36,319 nt of DNA from Nitrososphaerota archaeon. Its GTDB lineage: Archaea; Thermoproteota; Nitrososphaeria_A; Caldarchaeales; Wolframiiraptoraceae. The DNA is taken from the NCBI GenBank assembly GCA_021163925.1, contig JAGGTD010000062.1, positions 1-36,319 on the forward strand, in the 5' to 3' direction. The position numbers and the translations under genes are program-made. Position 1 is the first letter of the stretch; each line of letters starts with the position of its first letter. Positions 17,269 to 25,582 of this stretch are shown piece by piece. The notes beneath the pieces are model-generated. The model was not told where the DNA came from. It was given only the letters and a program-made list of their open reading frames with translations, and searched no databases.

Positions 17269-18072
17269 ATGCCGGAATTGATAGAGATCGTCAAGAACGC
17301 GCTGACTGAAAGTCATAGAGCGTTGGAGGAGGCGTTAAAGACCGATGGGAAAGAGGCCCGCGGTCGAGGAGCTTATGGAGACATATCATATGCATTCGAC
17401 CTCGCCGTCGAGGAAGCCGTCATAAACTTCCTCCAAGAAAATCTCGATAGATGCACGGTGATATCGGAGGAGTCTGGAGTTGTCGGAGAACTTAATCCAA
17501 AATATTACGTCCTCATGGATCCCATCGATGGAAGCAAGAACGCGTGGAAAGGCATACCGTTCTACTGCACAACGATCTCCATAGCCAAGGGGCCGAGGGT
17601 ATCAGATATCGTTGCTGCAGGAGTTATTGATCATCCGAGAAATAAGCTATACCTCGGAGAAGTTGGCGTCGGCGTCGAGGTCTCTGGGAAGAGGCCGAGG
17701 TTAAGCGCGGCGAGGTCTCTTAAAGATGCTGTGCTCTTAATCGACCATGATTCGATAAAGGACGTGGAGACTAGGGAGTGGAGTCTCAGGATACTTGATA
17801 GATGTAAGGGGACGAGATTTCTCGCCGCGGCAGCCCTTGAGACGGCGCTCATATTAGAGGGCGTTGTTGAGGGATTCCTATGTCTTTCAAGAAGCCTTAA
17901 GCTCATGGACTTCATAGCCCCCGCCTTCTTGGTCAACCTCGCCGGAGGCTATTATGAGATAGTCGGTGGAGATAGGGATACCTTATTAATGGACGATGGG
18001 AGATTCGGGATTCTTGTAGCATCGACGCGAGAATTGCTCAACGAGATATTATCGCTGAGAGAACAGCCTTGA
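17269..18072 (+). CDS. Inositol monophosphatase / fructose-1,6-bisphosphatase family protein
   Basis: DLAVEEAVINFL, VISEESG, VLMDPIDGSKNAWKGIPFYCTTISIA, LMDFIAPAFLVNLAGG. Confidence 0.87.
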   Translation: MPELIEIVKNALTESHRALEEALKTDGKEARGRGAYGDISYAFDLAVEEAVINFLQENLDRCTVISEESGVVGELNPKYYVLMDPIDGSKNAWKGIPFYCTTISIAKGPRVSDIVAAGVIDHPRNKLYLGEVGVGVEVSGKRPRLSAARSLKDAVLLIDHDSIKDVETREWSLRILDRCKGTRFLAAAALETALILEGVVEGFLCLSRSLKLMDFIAPAFLVNLAGGYYEIVGGDRDTLLMDDGRFGILVASTRELLNEILSLREQP

Positions 18073-18151
18073 ACCTGAACAGTCATGAACGTTCCCCTTA
18101 AAGTGAAAACGGAGAGGAATACTTAATTCCTGCAACGACGCTATAGGGTTG

Positions 18152-19315
18152 ATGGATCAAGTAGGCTTAAGTTTCGGATTTGGATCGCCGCGCAAGCTGA
18201 TATTTGGGAGAGGATCTATCGAGAGGTTAGGTGAGGTCATTGAGGAACTCGGATTATCTGGTAAAGCCTTACTGGTTACTGGGAGGAGTTTCGCCAGAAG
18301 ATCCGGATACTTGGAGAAGCTCAAGACAATCCTTGAATCCAGCGGGATGGCTGTGAGCATATTTGACAAGGTTGAACCTAACCCTTCGACTGAGACGGTT
18401 GAGCTTGGTGCTGAGCTAGCTAGGAGGGAGGAGGTAGATTTTATCGTCTCCTTCGGTGGTGGAAGCGCCATGGATGCCGGGAAGGCCATCGCAGTTCTTT
18501 CCTCTCAAGGTGGAAGAGCTGAGGATTACTTCTATCCAGCCGTGGTGAAGCCCCCAGTTCTTCCGGTGATCGCCATCCCAACGACTTGTGGAACTGGAAG
18601 CGAAGTGACTAAATTCGCCGTGATAAGCAAGGGTTTGAGGAAGGATGTCATCGTGGGGGATGTTATAGTGCCGATCGCCTCGATCCTCGATCCCGATGTC
18701 TTAAGCTATCTGCCGAGAGAACTGCTCGCATACACATCGATGGACGCCATATCCCACGCAATAGAATCATACTTCAACAAGAATGCGAACCCGCTATCCG
18801 ATATCTATGTCTTTGGAGCGTTGAGAACTATAATGAGATACTTTAAGGATGCGTATGATGGCTCCATCGATGCCAGGGGGAAATTGCTCTATGCGAGCAT
18901 GCTCGCGGGGAAGGCGATAAACCTCTGTGGGACGGCGATGGTTCATGGAGTCGGATACTATCTGACGATGAGGTATGGATTTCAACATGGGTTGGCGAAC
19001 GCCCTCCTAATAACCCAATTCATAAGACAGGTCTCCAATCTAGTGCCTCAGCGAGCTCTAGAACTAGGCAGGAGACTTGATCTTAATCCAAGCACTCCAG
19101 CCGAGTCGGCCGAGCTATTAATTAAAGCATTAAATGAGTTAAAGAGATATTCCAATATTCCGCTTAGCCTGAAAGATGCTGGAGTGCCGGAAGAGGATCT
19201 GGAGAGGATAGTTGAGGGAGGTATGAGCTATGAAAGAAACCTCAAGAACTCTCCTGGAACTCCGACTAGGAGAGATGTTGAGGAGCTTGTGAGAGGAGCT
19301 TTTAAGGGAGCATAA
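18152..19315 (+). CDS. Iron-containing alcohol dehydrogenase
   Basis: FGFGSPRKLIFGRGSIERLGEVI, VSFGGGSAMDAGKAIAVL, IAIPTTCGTGSEVTKFAVI, HGVGYYLTMRYGFQHGLANALLI. Confidence 0.93.
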   Translation: MDQVGLSFGFGSPRKLIFGRGSIERLGEVIEELGLSGKALLVTGRSFARRSGYLEKLKTILESSGMAVSIFDKVEPNPSTETVELGAELARREEVDFIVSFGGGSAMDAGKAIAVLSSQGGRAEDYFYPAVVKPPVLPVIAIPTTCGTGSEVTKFAVISKGLRKDVIVGDVIVPIASILDPDVLSYLPRELLAYTSMDAISHAIESYFNKNANPLSDIYVFGALRTIMRYFKDAYDGSIDARGKLLYASMLAGKAINLCGTAMVHGVGYYLTMRYGFQHGLANALLITQFIRQVSNLVPQRALELGRRLDLNPSTPAESAELLIKALNELKRYSNIPLSLKDAGVPEEDLERIVEGGMSYERNLKNSPGTPTRRDVEELVRGAFKGA

Positions 19316-19473
19316 GGTAATGGATCCGCTGAAGTTGCCAAATGCTCCATGTGGGTTCTCTTTTATAATCCTCGCCACCAATATCCGCGAGCCACGCCTC
19401 CTATCGAGGCTGAAAAAGCCGTATTTTCAACCGTTTTAGGCTAACGTTTAAAATTTCCCAACTCTATATTCGT

Positions 19474-20508
19474 ATGGGTATTCTTGATATGACTCTCACT
19501 CATGGGGACACACGCCTTAAGCTAGACGAGGTTGACAGGCTTAGGAGGGCTGGTTATAGGATAGTTGGGAGGCATTCAGCGGTTAAGATATGCCATTGGA
19601 CTAAATCCGTTCTCAGGGGAGGGAAGAACTGCTATAAGGGGTGGTATGGTGTTCAGAGCCATAGATGTCTTCAGATGACCCCAAGCCTCCAATACTGTAA
19701 CATGATGTGCGTCTTCTGCTGGAGGCATCACACGATTAATAGGATTAGACCCTACGGCGGTGAATGGGATAGGCCTGAAGAGATCTTAGACGAGCTTATC
19801 AAGGAACAGCGTCAACTCCTCTCAGGGTTTAAGGGGAATCCGAAGGTCGATCCAAGGTTGTATGAGGAGGCCATGGAGCCCAATAACGCGGCCATATCAT
19901 TGGACGGCGAACCAACCCTATACCCATTTCTCCGAGAGTTGATAAGCATTCTCCATGAGAGGGGTATGACGACCTTCTTAGTGACGAATGGGACGATGCC
20001 CGAGATGTTAAAGATCTTGGTGGATACAGGAGCCGAGCCCACAAACCTTTACATAAGTCTCTATGGACCTGATAGGAGAACTCATGTGAAGACCTGCCGC
20101 CCGCTCATCAATAATAGCTGGGAGAGGTTGATAGATAGCCTGAGGGTCATGAGGACGTTCAACAAGTCTAGGAGGGTGATAAGACTAACCCTCGTCAAGG
20201 GATATACTATGAAGGATCCGGAGAAATATGCGGAGTTAATAAGGATAGCTGATCCAGACTTCATCGAATGTAAGGGATATGTGCATGTGGGCGAGTCTCA
20301 GAAGAGGCTTCCGAGAAGTGCCATGCCCAGCGTGAGGGAGGTGGAGGACTTCGCTAAGAGGCTTCAAGCCCATCTAAGAGGGTATGAGTATATTGCGAAG
20401 GATGTTCCCAGCAGGGTTTGCCTGCTCGCCAAGAAAACCTCACCACATTATGATGAGACCGTGAAGAATGCTGAGAGGATGGGTGAGCTTATACAAAATA
20501 CTTCTTGA
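19474..20508 (+). CDS. taw1: tRNA 4-demethylwyosine synthase (TYW1/Taw1), radical SAM
   Basis: CHWTKSVLRGGKNCYKGWYGVQSHRCLQMTPSLQYCNMMCVFCWRHHT, AAISLDGEPTLYPFLRELI, YISLYGPDRRTH, ECKGYVHVGESQKRL. Confidence 0.95.
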   Translation: MGILDMTLTHGDTRLKLDEVDRLRRAGYRIVGRHSAVKICHWTKSVLRGGKNCYKGWYGVQSHRCLQMTPSLQYCNMMCVFCWRHHTINRIRPYGGEWDRPEEILDELIKEQRQLLSGFKGNPKVDPRLYEEAMEPNNAAISLDGEPTLYPFLRELISILHERGMTTFLVTNGTMPEMLKILVDTGAEPTNLYISLYGPDRRTHVKTCRPLINNSWERLIDSLRVMRTFNKSRRVIRLTLVKGYTMKDPEKYAELIRIADPDFIECKGYVHVGESQKRLPRSAMPSVREVEDFAKRLQAHLRGYEYIAKDVPSRVCLLAKKTSPHYDETVKNAERMGELIQNTS

Positions 20509-20968
20509 GCCGCGAGTAACTCTCCGTCAATAGCTCTGGGATCGTCTTGGTCTCAGATATTATGGGCATGAAATTCGTATCCCCAACCCATCGCGGGATG
20601 ACGTGTATGTGTAGATGGTCTTCCAGCCCAGCCCCAGCCGCCCTCCCAAGATTCAATCCAATATTGAATCCATCAGGATTATATTCGGACTTTAGCGCCT
20701 TGACCGCGAGCTTAACCATCTTTACAAGCTCGATCAATTCATCATCACTCAATTGGAGTACGTCTCCGACATGCCTGTTTGGAGCGATCATCAAATGGCC
20801 ATTATTATATGGATATCTGTTCATGATTATGAAGCTCCTCTCACCTCTAAAGAGAATTAGATTCTCCTCATCCCTATCCTCGGACAATGCTCGGCATAGA
20901 AAGCATCCCGTATCCTTGGAGCATGATTTAATGTATTTCATTCTCCATGGAGCCCAGAGTATCTTCAT
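20489..20968 (-). CDS. HIT family hydrolase
   Basis: MKILWAPWRMKYIKSCSKDTGCFLCRA, MNRYPYNNGHLMIAPNRHVGDV, GLEDHLHIHVIPRW (HxHxH). Confidence 0.93.
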   Translation of the reverse strand: MKILWAPWRMKYIKSCSKDTGCFLCRALSEDRDEENLILFRGERSFIIMNRYPYNNGHLMIAPNRHVGDVLQLSDDELIELVKMVKLAVKALKSEYNPDGFNIGLNLGRAAGAGLEDHLHIHVIPRWVGDTNFMPIISETKTIPELLTESYSRLKKYFV

Positions 20969-21037
20969 CTGTAGGAATGATTGCCTCGCCCTATATTTAA
21001 TTTCATATGCTTGACGGAAATAGCTGCATCGGCTGAT

Positions 21038-21433
21038 TCAGATTTCAAGCTGGTCTACTCTAATCGCTTCAGGGTATTTGGATAAGACTTCCCGATCCTC
21101 GGTTATCAGCTTTAGACCCTGCTTCCTAGCCACGTGTATATAGGCTGCATCATAGAAAGTTAGCTTCATCCTCACCGCTAGGTCGAGTACCTCTCCGATA
21201 TCATCTACGGACAATTTTGGTAGCTGATCCAATACATGCTGAAATAGGTTCGCCGCACTTTTCAGATCCCTTATCCTCCCCTTTCCATACTCCTTCCATA
21301 AAACGTTGCCCACCTCGTAGATCGTAAGATCTAGGATCGAGAAGGCATCCTTGTATAAGATTATTTTCTCGCGCATCTTCAATATTAGCGGGTAGAGGGC
21401 TGAGCAGTCGACCAAATATCTCTGCATACTCAT
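21038..21433 (-). CDS. vapC: PIN domain toxin, VapC family
   Basis: YLVDCSALYPLIL, LTIYEVGNVLWKEYGKG, LTFYDAAYIHVARKQGLKLITEDREV. Confidence 0.88.
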   Translation of the reverse strand: MSMQRYLVDCSALYPLILKMREKIILYKDAFSILDLTIYEVGNVLWKEYGKGRIRDLKSAANLFQHVLDQLPKLSVDDIGEVLDLAVRMKLTFYDAAYIHVARKQGLKLITEDREVLSKYPEAIRVDQLEI

Positions 21434-21657
21434 CTCTCCCGTCTAGACTCCTTGACCGCCTCGACCCATTCCTCTGAGTCCATGTCGAGAGCCTTCAACC
21501 CCTCCTCCAATACATGCTTGAACATCTCGGCCTTTACTCGGCTTATCTCCTCGCTTAAGGCCTTCTCAACAACCTTCCTTAAATCTATCCCAAGCCTCTC
21601 CGCCTCCTCCTTAAGCTCCCTGCGAACCCTCACAGATATAACCGTAGACACTCTCAA
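21430..21657 (-). CDS. vapB: VapB-type antitoxin
   Basis: STVISVRVRRELKEEAERLGIDLRKVVEKALSEEI; 4-nt overlap with downstream PIN gene; TTG (21657) or GTG start. Confidence 0.83.
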   Translation of the reverse strand: MRVSTVISVRVRRELKEEAERLGIDLRKVVEKALSEEISRVKAEMFKHVLEEGLKALDMDSEEWVEAVKESRRER

Positions 21658-21670
21658 ACACCAAAAATAC

Positions 21671-21702
21671 GTATACGCCGGTGGGTTAAAAATCTGTATA
21701 CG
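21671..21702. promoter_or_regulatory. Putative VapBC operator: two GTATACG copies 25 bp apart
   Basis: CGTATACG palindrome with GTATACG at 21671-21677, second GTATACG at 21696-21702, just upstream of vapB. Confidence 0.5.
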
Positions 21703-21772
21703 GCAATGGAGACCCGGCTGGGGTCGAACGCATTAAGCCCCTAATATTGTTGGAGGATGAGTTTCATCGGTT

Positions 21773-22270
21773 TTGTCGAGATTATCCTTAACATCTAGAG
21801 CTTTGAGCTTATCTTGGAGGACTGGGAGATTGGCTATTAAGCAAGTTGATGTGTCGGGTAAGCCCATGGTTAGGAGGGAGGCGGTTGCGAGGGGCTTCAT
21901 CAAGCTTAAGCCCGAAACCATTAAGATGATTAGGGAGGGTAGGGTCGAGAAGGGAGATCCTCTCCAAGTTGCCAGGCTTGGCGGAATTAATGCCGTGAAG
22001 TTCACCCCGATCCTCCTCCCACTCTGCCACCAGCTCAAGATAGATAATGTCGCGATCGAGACTCGATTGGTGGATGATGGGGTTGAGGTCTTGGCCAAGG
22101 TCAAGGCATTTGAGAGAACTGGGGTTGAGATGGAAGCCTTGACGGCGGTCTCGATAGCGCTGTTGAATATCTGGGACGTGGTTAAGGCGTATGAGAAGGA
22201 TGAGCGCGGCCAATATCCTGAAACCGAGATAACTGAGATCAAGGTCTTGGAGAAGTTGAAGGAGGGTTAA
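21773..22270 (+). CDS. moaC: Cyclic pyranopterin monophosphate synthase MoaC
   Basis: QVDVSGKPMVRREAVARGFIKL, LGGINAVKFTPILLPLCHQLKID, RTGVEMEALTAVSIALLNIWDVVKAYEKDERGQYPETEI; true start may be the TTG near 21830. Confidence 0.93.
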   Translation: MSRLSLTSRALSLSWRTGRLAIKQVDVSGKPMVRREAVARGFIKLKPETIKMIREGRVEKGDPLQVARLGGINAVKFTPILLPLCHQLKIDNVAIETRLVDDGVEVLAKVKAFERTGVEMEALTAVSIALLNIWDVVKAYEKDERGQYPETEITEIKVLEKLKEG

Positions 22271-22273
22271 TCC

Positions 22274-22804
22274 GTGGCCTCACCCCATGAAGAGCATAGG
22301 AGGCTCGCCGAGCGGAGGCTTAGATTCGCCCTCTTCACGGTGAGCAGCTCGAGATATGAGGCGAAGGCTAGGGGTGAGCCTTTCAACGATATATCTATGG
22401 AGGTGGCGGTCGAGGAGATTAAGAAGAGGGGTCATGGAGTGGTTCACGAGGAGATAATAGATGATGATGTTGAGATGATTAGGGAGAAGCTATTGGAGAT
22501 GTTGAGGAGGGAGGATGTCGACGTCGTGATCTTCATGGGCGGAACTGGATTGGCTAGAAGCGATGTCACCATAGAAGCCGTCAGACCATTCTTCGAGAAG
22601 GAGGCTGAGGGATTTGGAGAACTTTTCAGGATGCTAAGCTATCGGAGGGTTGGAGCCGCTGCAGCCTTGACGAGGGCGACGGCGGGAGTCGCCTCAGGGA
22701 AGGCCATCCTATGTCTTCCAGGCTCTCCAGATGCTGTGAAATTGGCTCTAGAGGAGTTTATAGATGAGCTTCCACACATGGTTTATCTCGCGAGGAGGGA
22801 ATAA
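22274..22804 (+). CDS. moaB: MoaB/MogA family molybdopterin biosynthesis protein
   Basis: FALFTVSSSRYEAKARGEPFND, VVIFMGGTGLARSDVTIEAVRPFFEKEAEGFGELFRMLSY, ILCLPGSPDAVKLAL. Confidence 0.92.
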   Translation: MASPHEEHRRLAERRLRFALFTVSSSRYEAKARGEPFNDISMEVAVEEIKKRGHGVVHEEIIDDDVEMIREKLLEMLRREDVDVVIFMGGTGLARSDVTIEAVRPFFEKEAEGFGELFRMLSYRRVGAAAALTRATAGVASGKAILCLPGSPDAVKLALEEFIDELPHMVYLARRE

Positions 22805-22811
22805 AGGGGGT

Positions 22812-23330
22812 TCAGCTCGTCTCAGCCTCTCCTTCCTTCTGTGAGACCTTCTCCATTATCGGTATCGCGACCCTTATCAGCCTCTCCTCCCCTCTCATGA
22901 CGTGATAGCTCGGCGACCTGACCTTCCTATCACCTACATAGACGTGGCCATGGACTATGAGCTGTCTAGCTTGATGGATCGTCTTAGCAAGGGCGAGCCT
23001 ATAGACCATCGTTTGAAGCCTTCTCTCCAAGATATCTCTGACGGTCAGCTTTAAGACGTCGTCGGCGGTCGCGTTCTCATCGACTATTCCCATCCTCCAA
23101 AGCCTGTGAATAAGCTCTCGCTCCGCCTTAACCCTCTTCTCGCCGGTTAATGCGAAGAGCTTCCTGGCATGTGCTCTAATCTTCCTCAGAATAGTCTCAG
23201 CCCTCCAAAGCTCCCTCTTATTCCTCAACCCATACTCGCCTATCAACTGTAGCTCGGCCGCGAGCCTATCAGCCTTCCATGGATGCTTGGGGGTCTCATA
23301 CTGTTTCCTAGGCTTCTTAGGGTCTCCCAT
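22812..23330 (-). CDS. rps4: 30S ribosomal protein S4
   Basis: MGDPKKPRKQYETPKHPWKADRLAAELQLIGEYGLRNKRELWRAETILRKIR; S4 RNA-binding motif ILERRLQTMVYRLALAKTIHQARQLIVHGHVYVGDRKVRSPSYHV. Confidence 0.96.
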   Translation of the reverse strand: MGDPKKPRKQYETPKHPWKADRLAAELQLIGEYGLRNKRELWRAETILRKIRAHARKLFALTGEKRVKAERELIHRLWRMGIVDENATADDVLKLTVRDILERRLQTMVYRLALAKTIHQARQLIVHGHVYVGDRKVRSPSYHVMRGEERLIRVAIPIMEKVSQKEGEAETS

Positions 23331-23414
23331 CTCAGGTCATAGACCGCTTAGACCACCTTATTAACGCTTCTAACGACGATATTCCTAAAAAGTGGGTTCT
23401 TTAAGGGATGATCG

Positions 23415-24620
23415 ATGGATTTATCTTCGCTGACTAGGCTTAAAGAGCTTTTAAGCAGTGGATGGCTCCTATCGCTGTTCTCGGTGGCCTTTCTCGGGAC
23501 GACGGCCTTCAGGATGGTGATCCCGGCCGTCGCATACTATGCTAGAACGGAGCTCATGCTCTCGATGGGGTTCTTGAGCATCCTATCCATGGCCTTCCTC
23601 TCGGCCAGAGCCTTGACGGCGCCTCTAGCCGGATACCTCATCGATAGGAGGGGGTTGAGGACGATTATCCCGATTCTCCCGATACTGGCGTCAATAATCC
23701 TAATCCTATACAATTATCTTAGATCATTCACGTTCTTCTTGGCGTTGAGGATCTTTCAGGGAGTCGTGAGCGGATTCTTCTGGATCTTCATCCAAGTCTT
23801 GATAGCCTCGAATACGCCGATCGAGTGGAGGGGAACTGCCTTAGCACTCTACTTCGCATCAGGATCTATAGGCGTATTTGTGGGAAACCTCCTCTACAGC
23901 ATAATCGCGCCGATAAACTCCACCTATATCTTCCCGACGGCGTTTATTCTCTCCGCCGCATCAGCCCCCTTAACGTATCTGGCGATAAGATCCAATCAGG
24001 TGAAGATCGAGGTGAGGCGTGAAGGGCTTCGGGAGGAGTCTGGGAGGAGATCCTCGATTCATCCACTCCTCTTGACATCTTTCATAGTCGCGTTTATAGG
24101 AGCTATGTTGGTCGGCGATCCCATCTATGTTTACTTAAGCGAGTTCGCAGGCATGTCTAAGGAGGCTTCAGCTTTAATCCTAGGCGTAACGGGGGTTTTA
24201 GGGCTTATCGCCAGCATCCCGATAAACATCATAGCCGATAAGATCTCGGAAGACTACGCGATAATCATCATAGCATTTATGACGTGTTTAGCCCCAATCC
24301 TACTCGCCGTGAAGAGCTATCAGGCGATAATCATCGGCCTACTCGCGGCTGGAGTCAGCTGGAAAGCCTACACACCGTTATCGAGGAGGTTGGCGGCATC
24401 CTATCAGAGGCGAGCCGGGATGACTATAGGCCTCGTAAACTCCGTCATGAACCTTGGAACCGTTGTGGGGCTACTCGTCTTCGGCTGGTCTTATGATCTA
24501 TTCCAAGGAATCGTCTTGAATTTAATGGGGCTTGGAATAAATCCCGCTCCCCTAACCCTATCGCTACTGACACCCATCCTAATACTCTCAATACTATCTT
24601 TGAGGAAGAGTGGGCCATAG
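23415..24620 (+). CDS. Major facilitator superfamily transporter
   Basis: About 12 hydrophobic segments; LAGYLIDRRGLRTIIPILPI (motif A-like); C-half INIIADKISEDYAII. Confidence 0.85.
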   Translation: MDLSSLTRLKELLSSGWLLSLFSVAFLGTTAFRMVIPAVAYYARTELMLSMGFLSILSMAFLSARALTAPLAGYLIDRRGLRTIIPILPILASIILILYNYLRSFTFFLALRIFQGVVSGFFWIFIQVLIASNTPIEWRGTALALYFASGSIGVFVGNLLYSIIAPINSTYIFPTAFILSAASAPLTYLAIRSNQVKIEVRREGLREESGRRSSIHPLLLTSFIVAFIGAMLVGDPIYVYLSEFAGMSKEASALILGVTGVLGLIASIPINIIADKISEDYAIIIIAFMTCLAPILLAVKSYQAIIIGLLAAGVSWKAYTPLSRRLAASYQRRAGMTIGLVNSVMNLGTVVGLLVFGWSYDLFQGIVLNLMGLGINPAPLTLSLLTPILILSILSLRKSGP

Positions 24621-24697
24621 AATCGGGATAATATCTTTAAGAGGCCTCTGCATCGCCGCCGTCTGCTCCCGATGGAAGATAAGCTAAATAGAAGCTA

Positions 24698-25582
24698 TTG
24701 CATGGGTTGAGCGGCTTGAAGATAGATCTCGACTGCCTCTCGTGCACCTTGAGGATGGCGTCACGTAACGCTAGACTGGTTACTAAGGATATCAAGCTCC
24801 AGAGAAAGATTATGATCGAGGTAATCAAATCTCTTGAATCCGTCAGCTGGGACTTCATACCAATAGAGCTCGCCTTTATCGTGAATAGGGTGATCAGCGA
24901 GGTGACGGGAAACCCCGACCCCTTCAAGGAACTTAGGAGGAGGAGCAATGACATGGTTCTCAAGATCTATCCAGAGTTGAAGAAGATTGTTGAAAGCTCC
25001 TCTGATAAGTTGGAGACCGCTGTCAAGTTATCGGCGGCCGGCAACTCAATAGACCTCGGAGCATATCTCCAACTGGACTTACATGAATCCATCGAGAGGG
25101 CTATGAAGGGGTCGTTCATGATCAACGACTATAAGGAGTTTAGGGAGAGGGTCTTAAAGGCTGAAGACATGATATACTTCCTTGACAACGCTGGAGAGAT
25201 AGTGCTCGATAAGTTGCTGATAGAGACGATGCTCGACGTAAGATCTAGGCCATTCAAATCGATCACCCTAGTCGTCAAGGGAGGACCCGCGATAGGCGAT
25301 GCCATTCCAGAGGATGTGAGATATATTGGTCTGGATAAGCTCCCCAACGTCGAGGTCAGATCTGTCTCAAATGGGGTTGAGGGAACTGGGCCATGGATGT
25401 CGAGCGAGGTCGTTAAGGGCTGGATAAGGGAGCATGATCTAAGGATATTCAAGGGGCAGGCGAACTATGAGACCTACGATGATGAAGCCGACTCATTCTT
25501 CATCCTGATGGTGAAGTGCCCGATTGTGGCAAAGGCGATAGGCGCTCCAATGGGAAGCTTCGTCTTAAAACATTCACGCTAA
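24698..25582 (+). CDS. DUF89 / ARMT1-like damage-control phosphatase family protein
   Basis: LKIDLDCLSCTLRMASRNARLVTKD, AAGNSIDLGAYLQLDLHE, YFLDNAGEIVLDKLLIETML, VVKGGPAIGDAIPEDV, FILMVKCPIVAKAIGAPMGSFVL. Start likely TTG at 24707 or 24716. Confidence 0.88.
   Translation: MHGLSGLKIDLDCLSCTLRMASRNARLVTKDIKLQRKIMIEVIKSLESVSWDFIPIELAFIVNRVISEVTGNPDPFKELRRRSNDMVLKIYPELKKIVESSSDKLETAVKLSAAGNSIDLGAYLQLDLHESIERAMKGSFMINDYKEFRERVLKAEDMIYFLDNAGEIVLDKLLIETMLDVRSRPFKSITLVVKGGPAIGDAIPEDVRYIGLDKLPNVEVRSVSNGVEGTGPWMSSEVVKGWIREHDLRIFKGQANYETYDDEADSFFILMVKCPIVAKAIGAPMGSFVLKHSR

Noticed and set aside
19396-19410. Short hairpin GCCTC-CTATC-GAGGC in the intergenic region before taw1
   Set aside because: 5-bp stem only and no poly-T tract; expected by chance.
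21705-21760. tRNA-like string GAGACCCGGCTGGGGTCGAACGCATTAAGCCCC
   Set aside because: Resembles a T-arm fragment, but no full cloverleaf, acceptor stem or anticodon arm could be drawn around it.
21733-22242. Minus-strand 169-aa ORF opposite moaC
   Set aside because: MoaC motifs on the plus strand are unambiguous; antisense ORF is Ser/Thr-rich shadow sequence.
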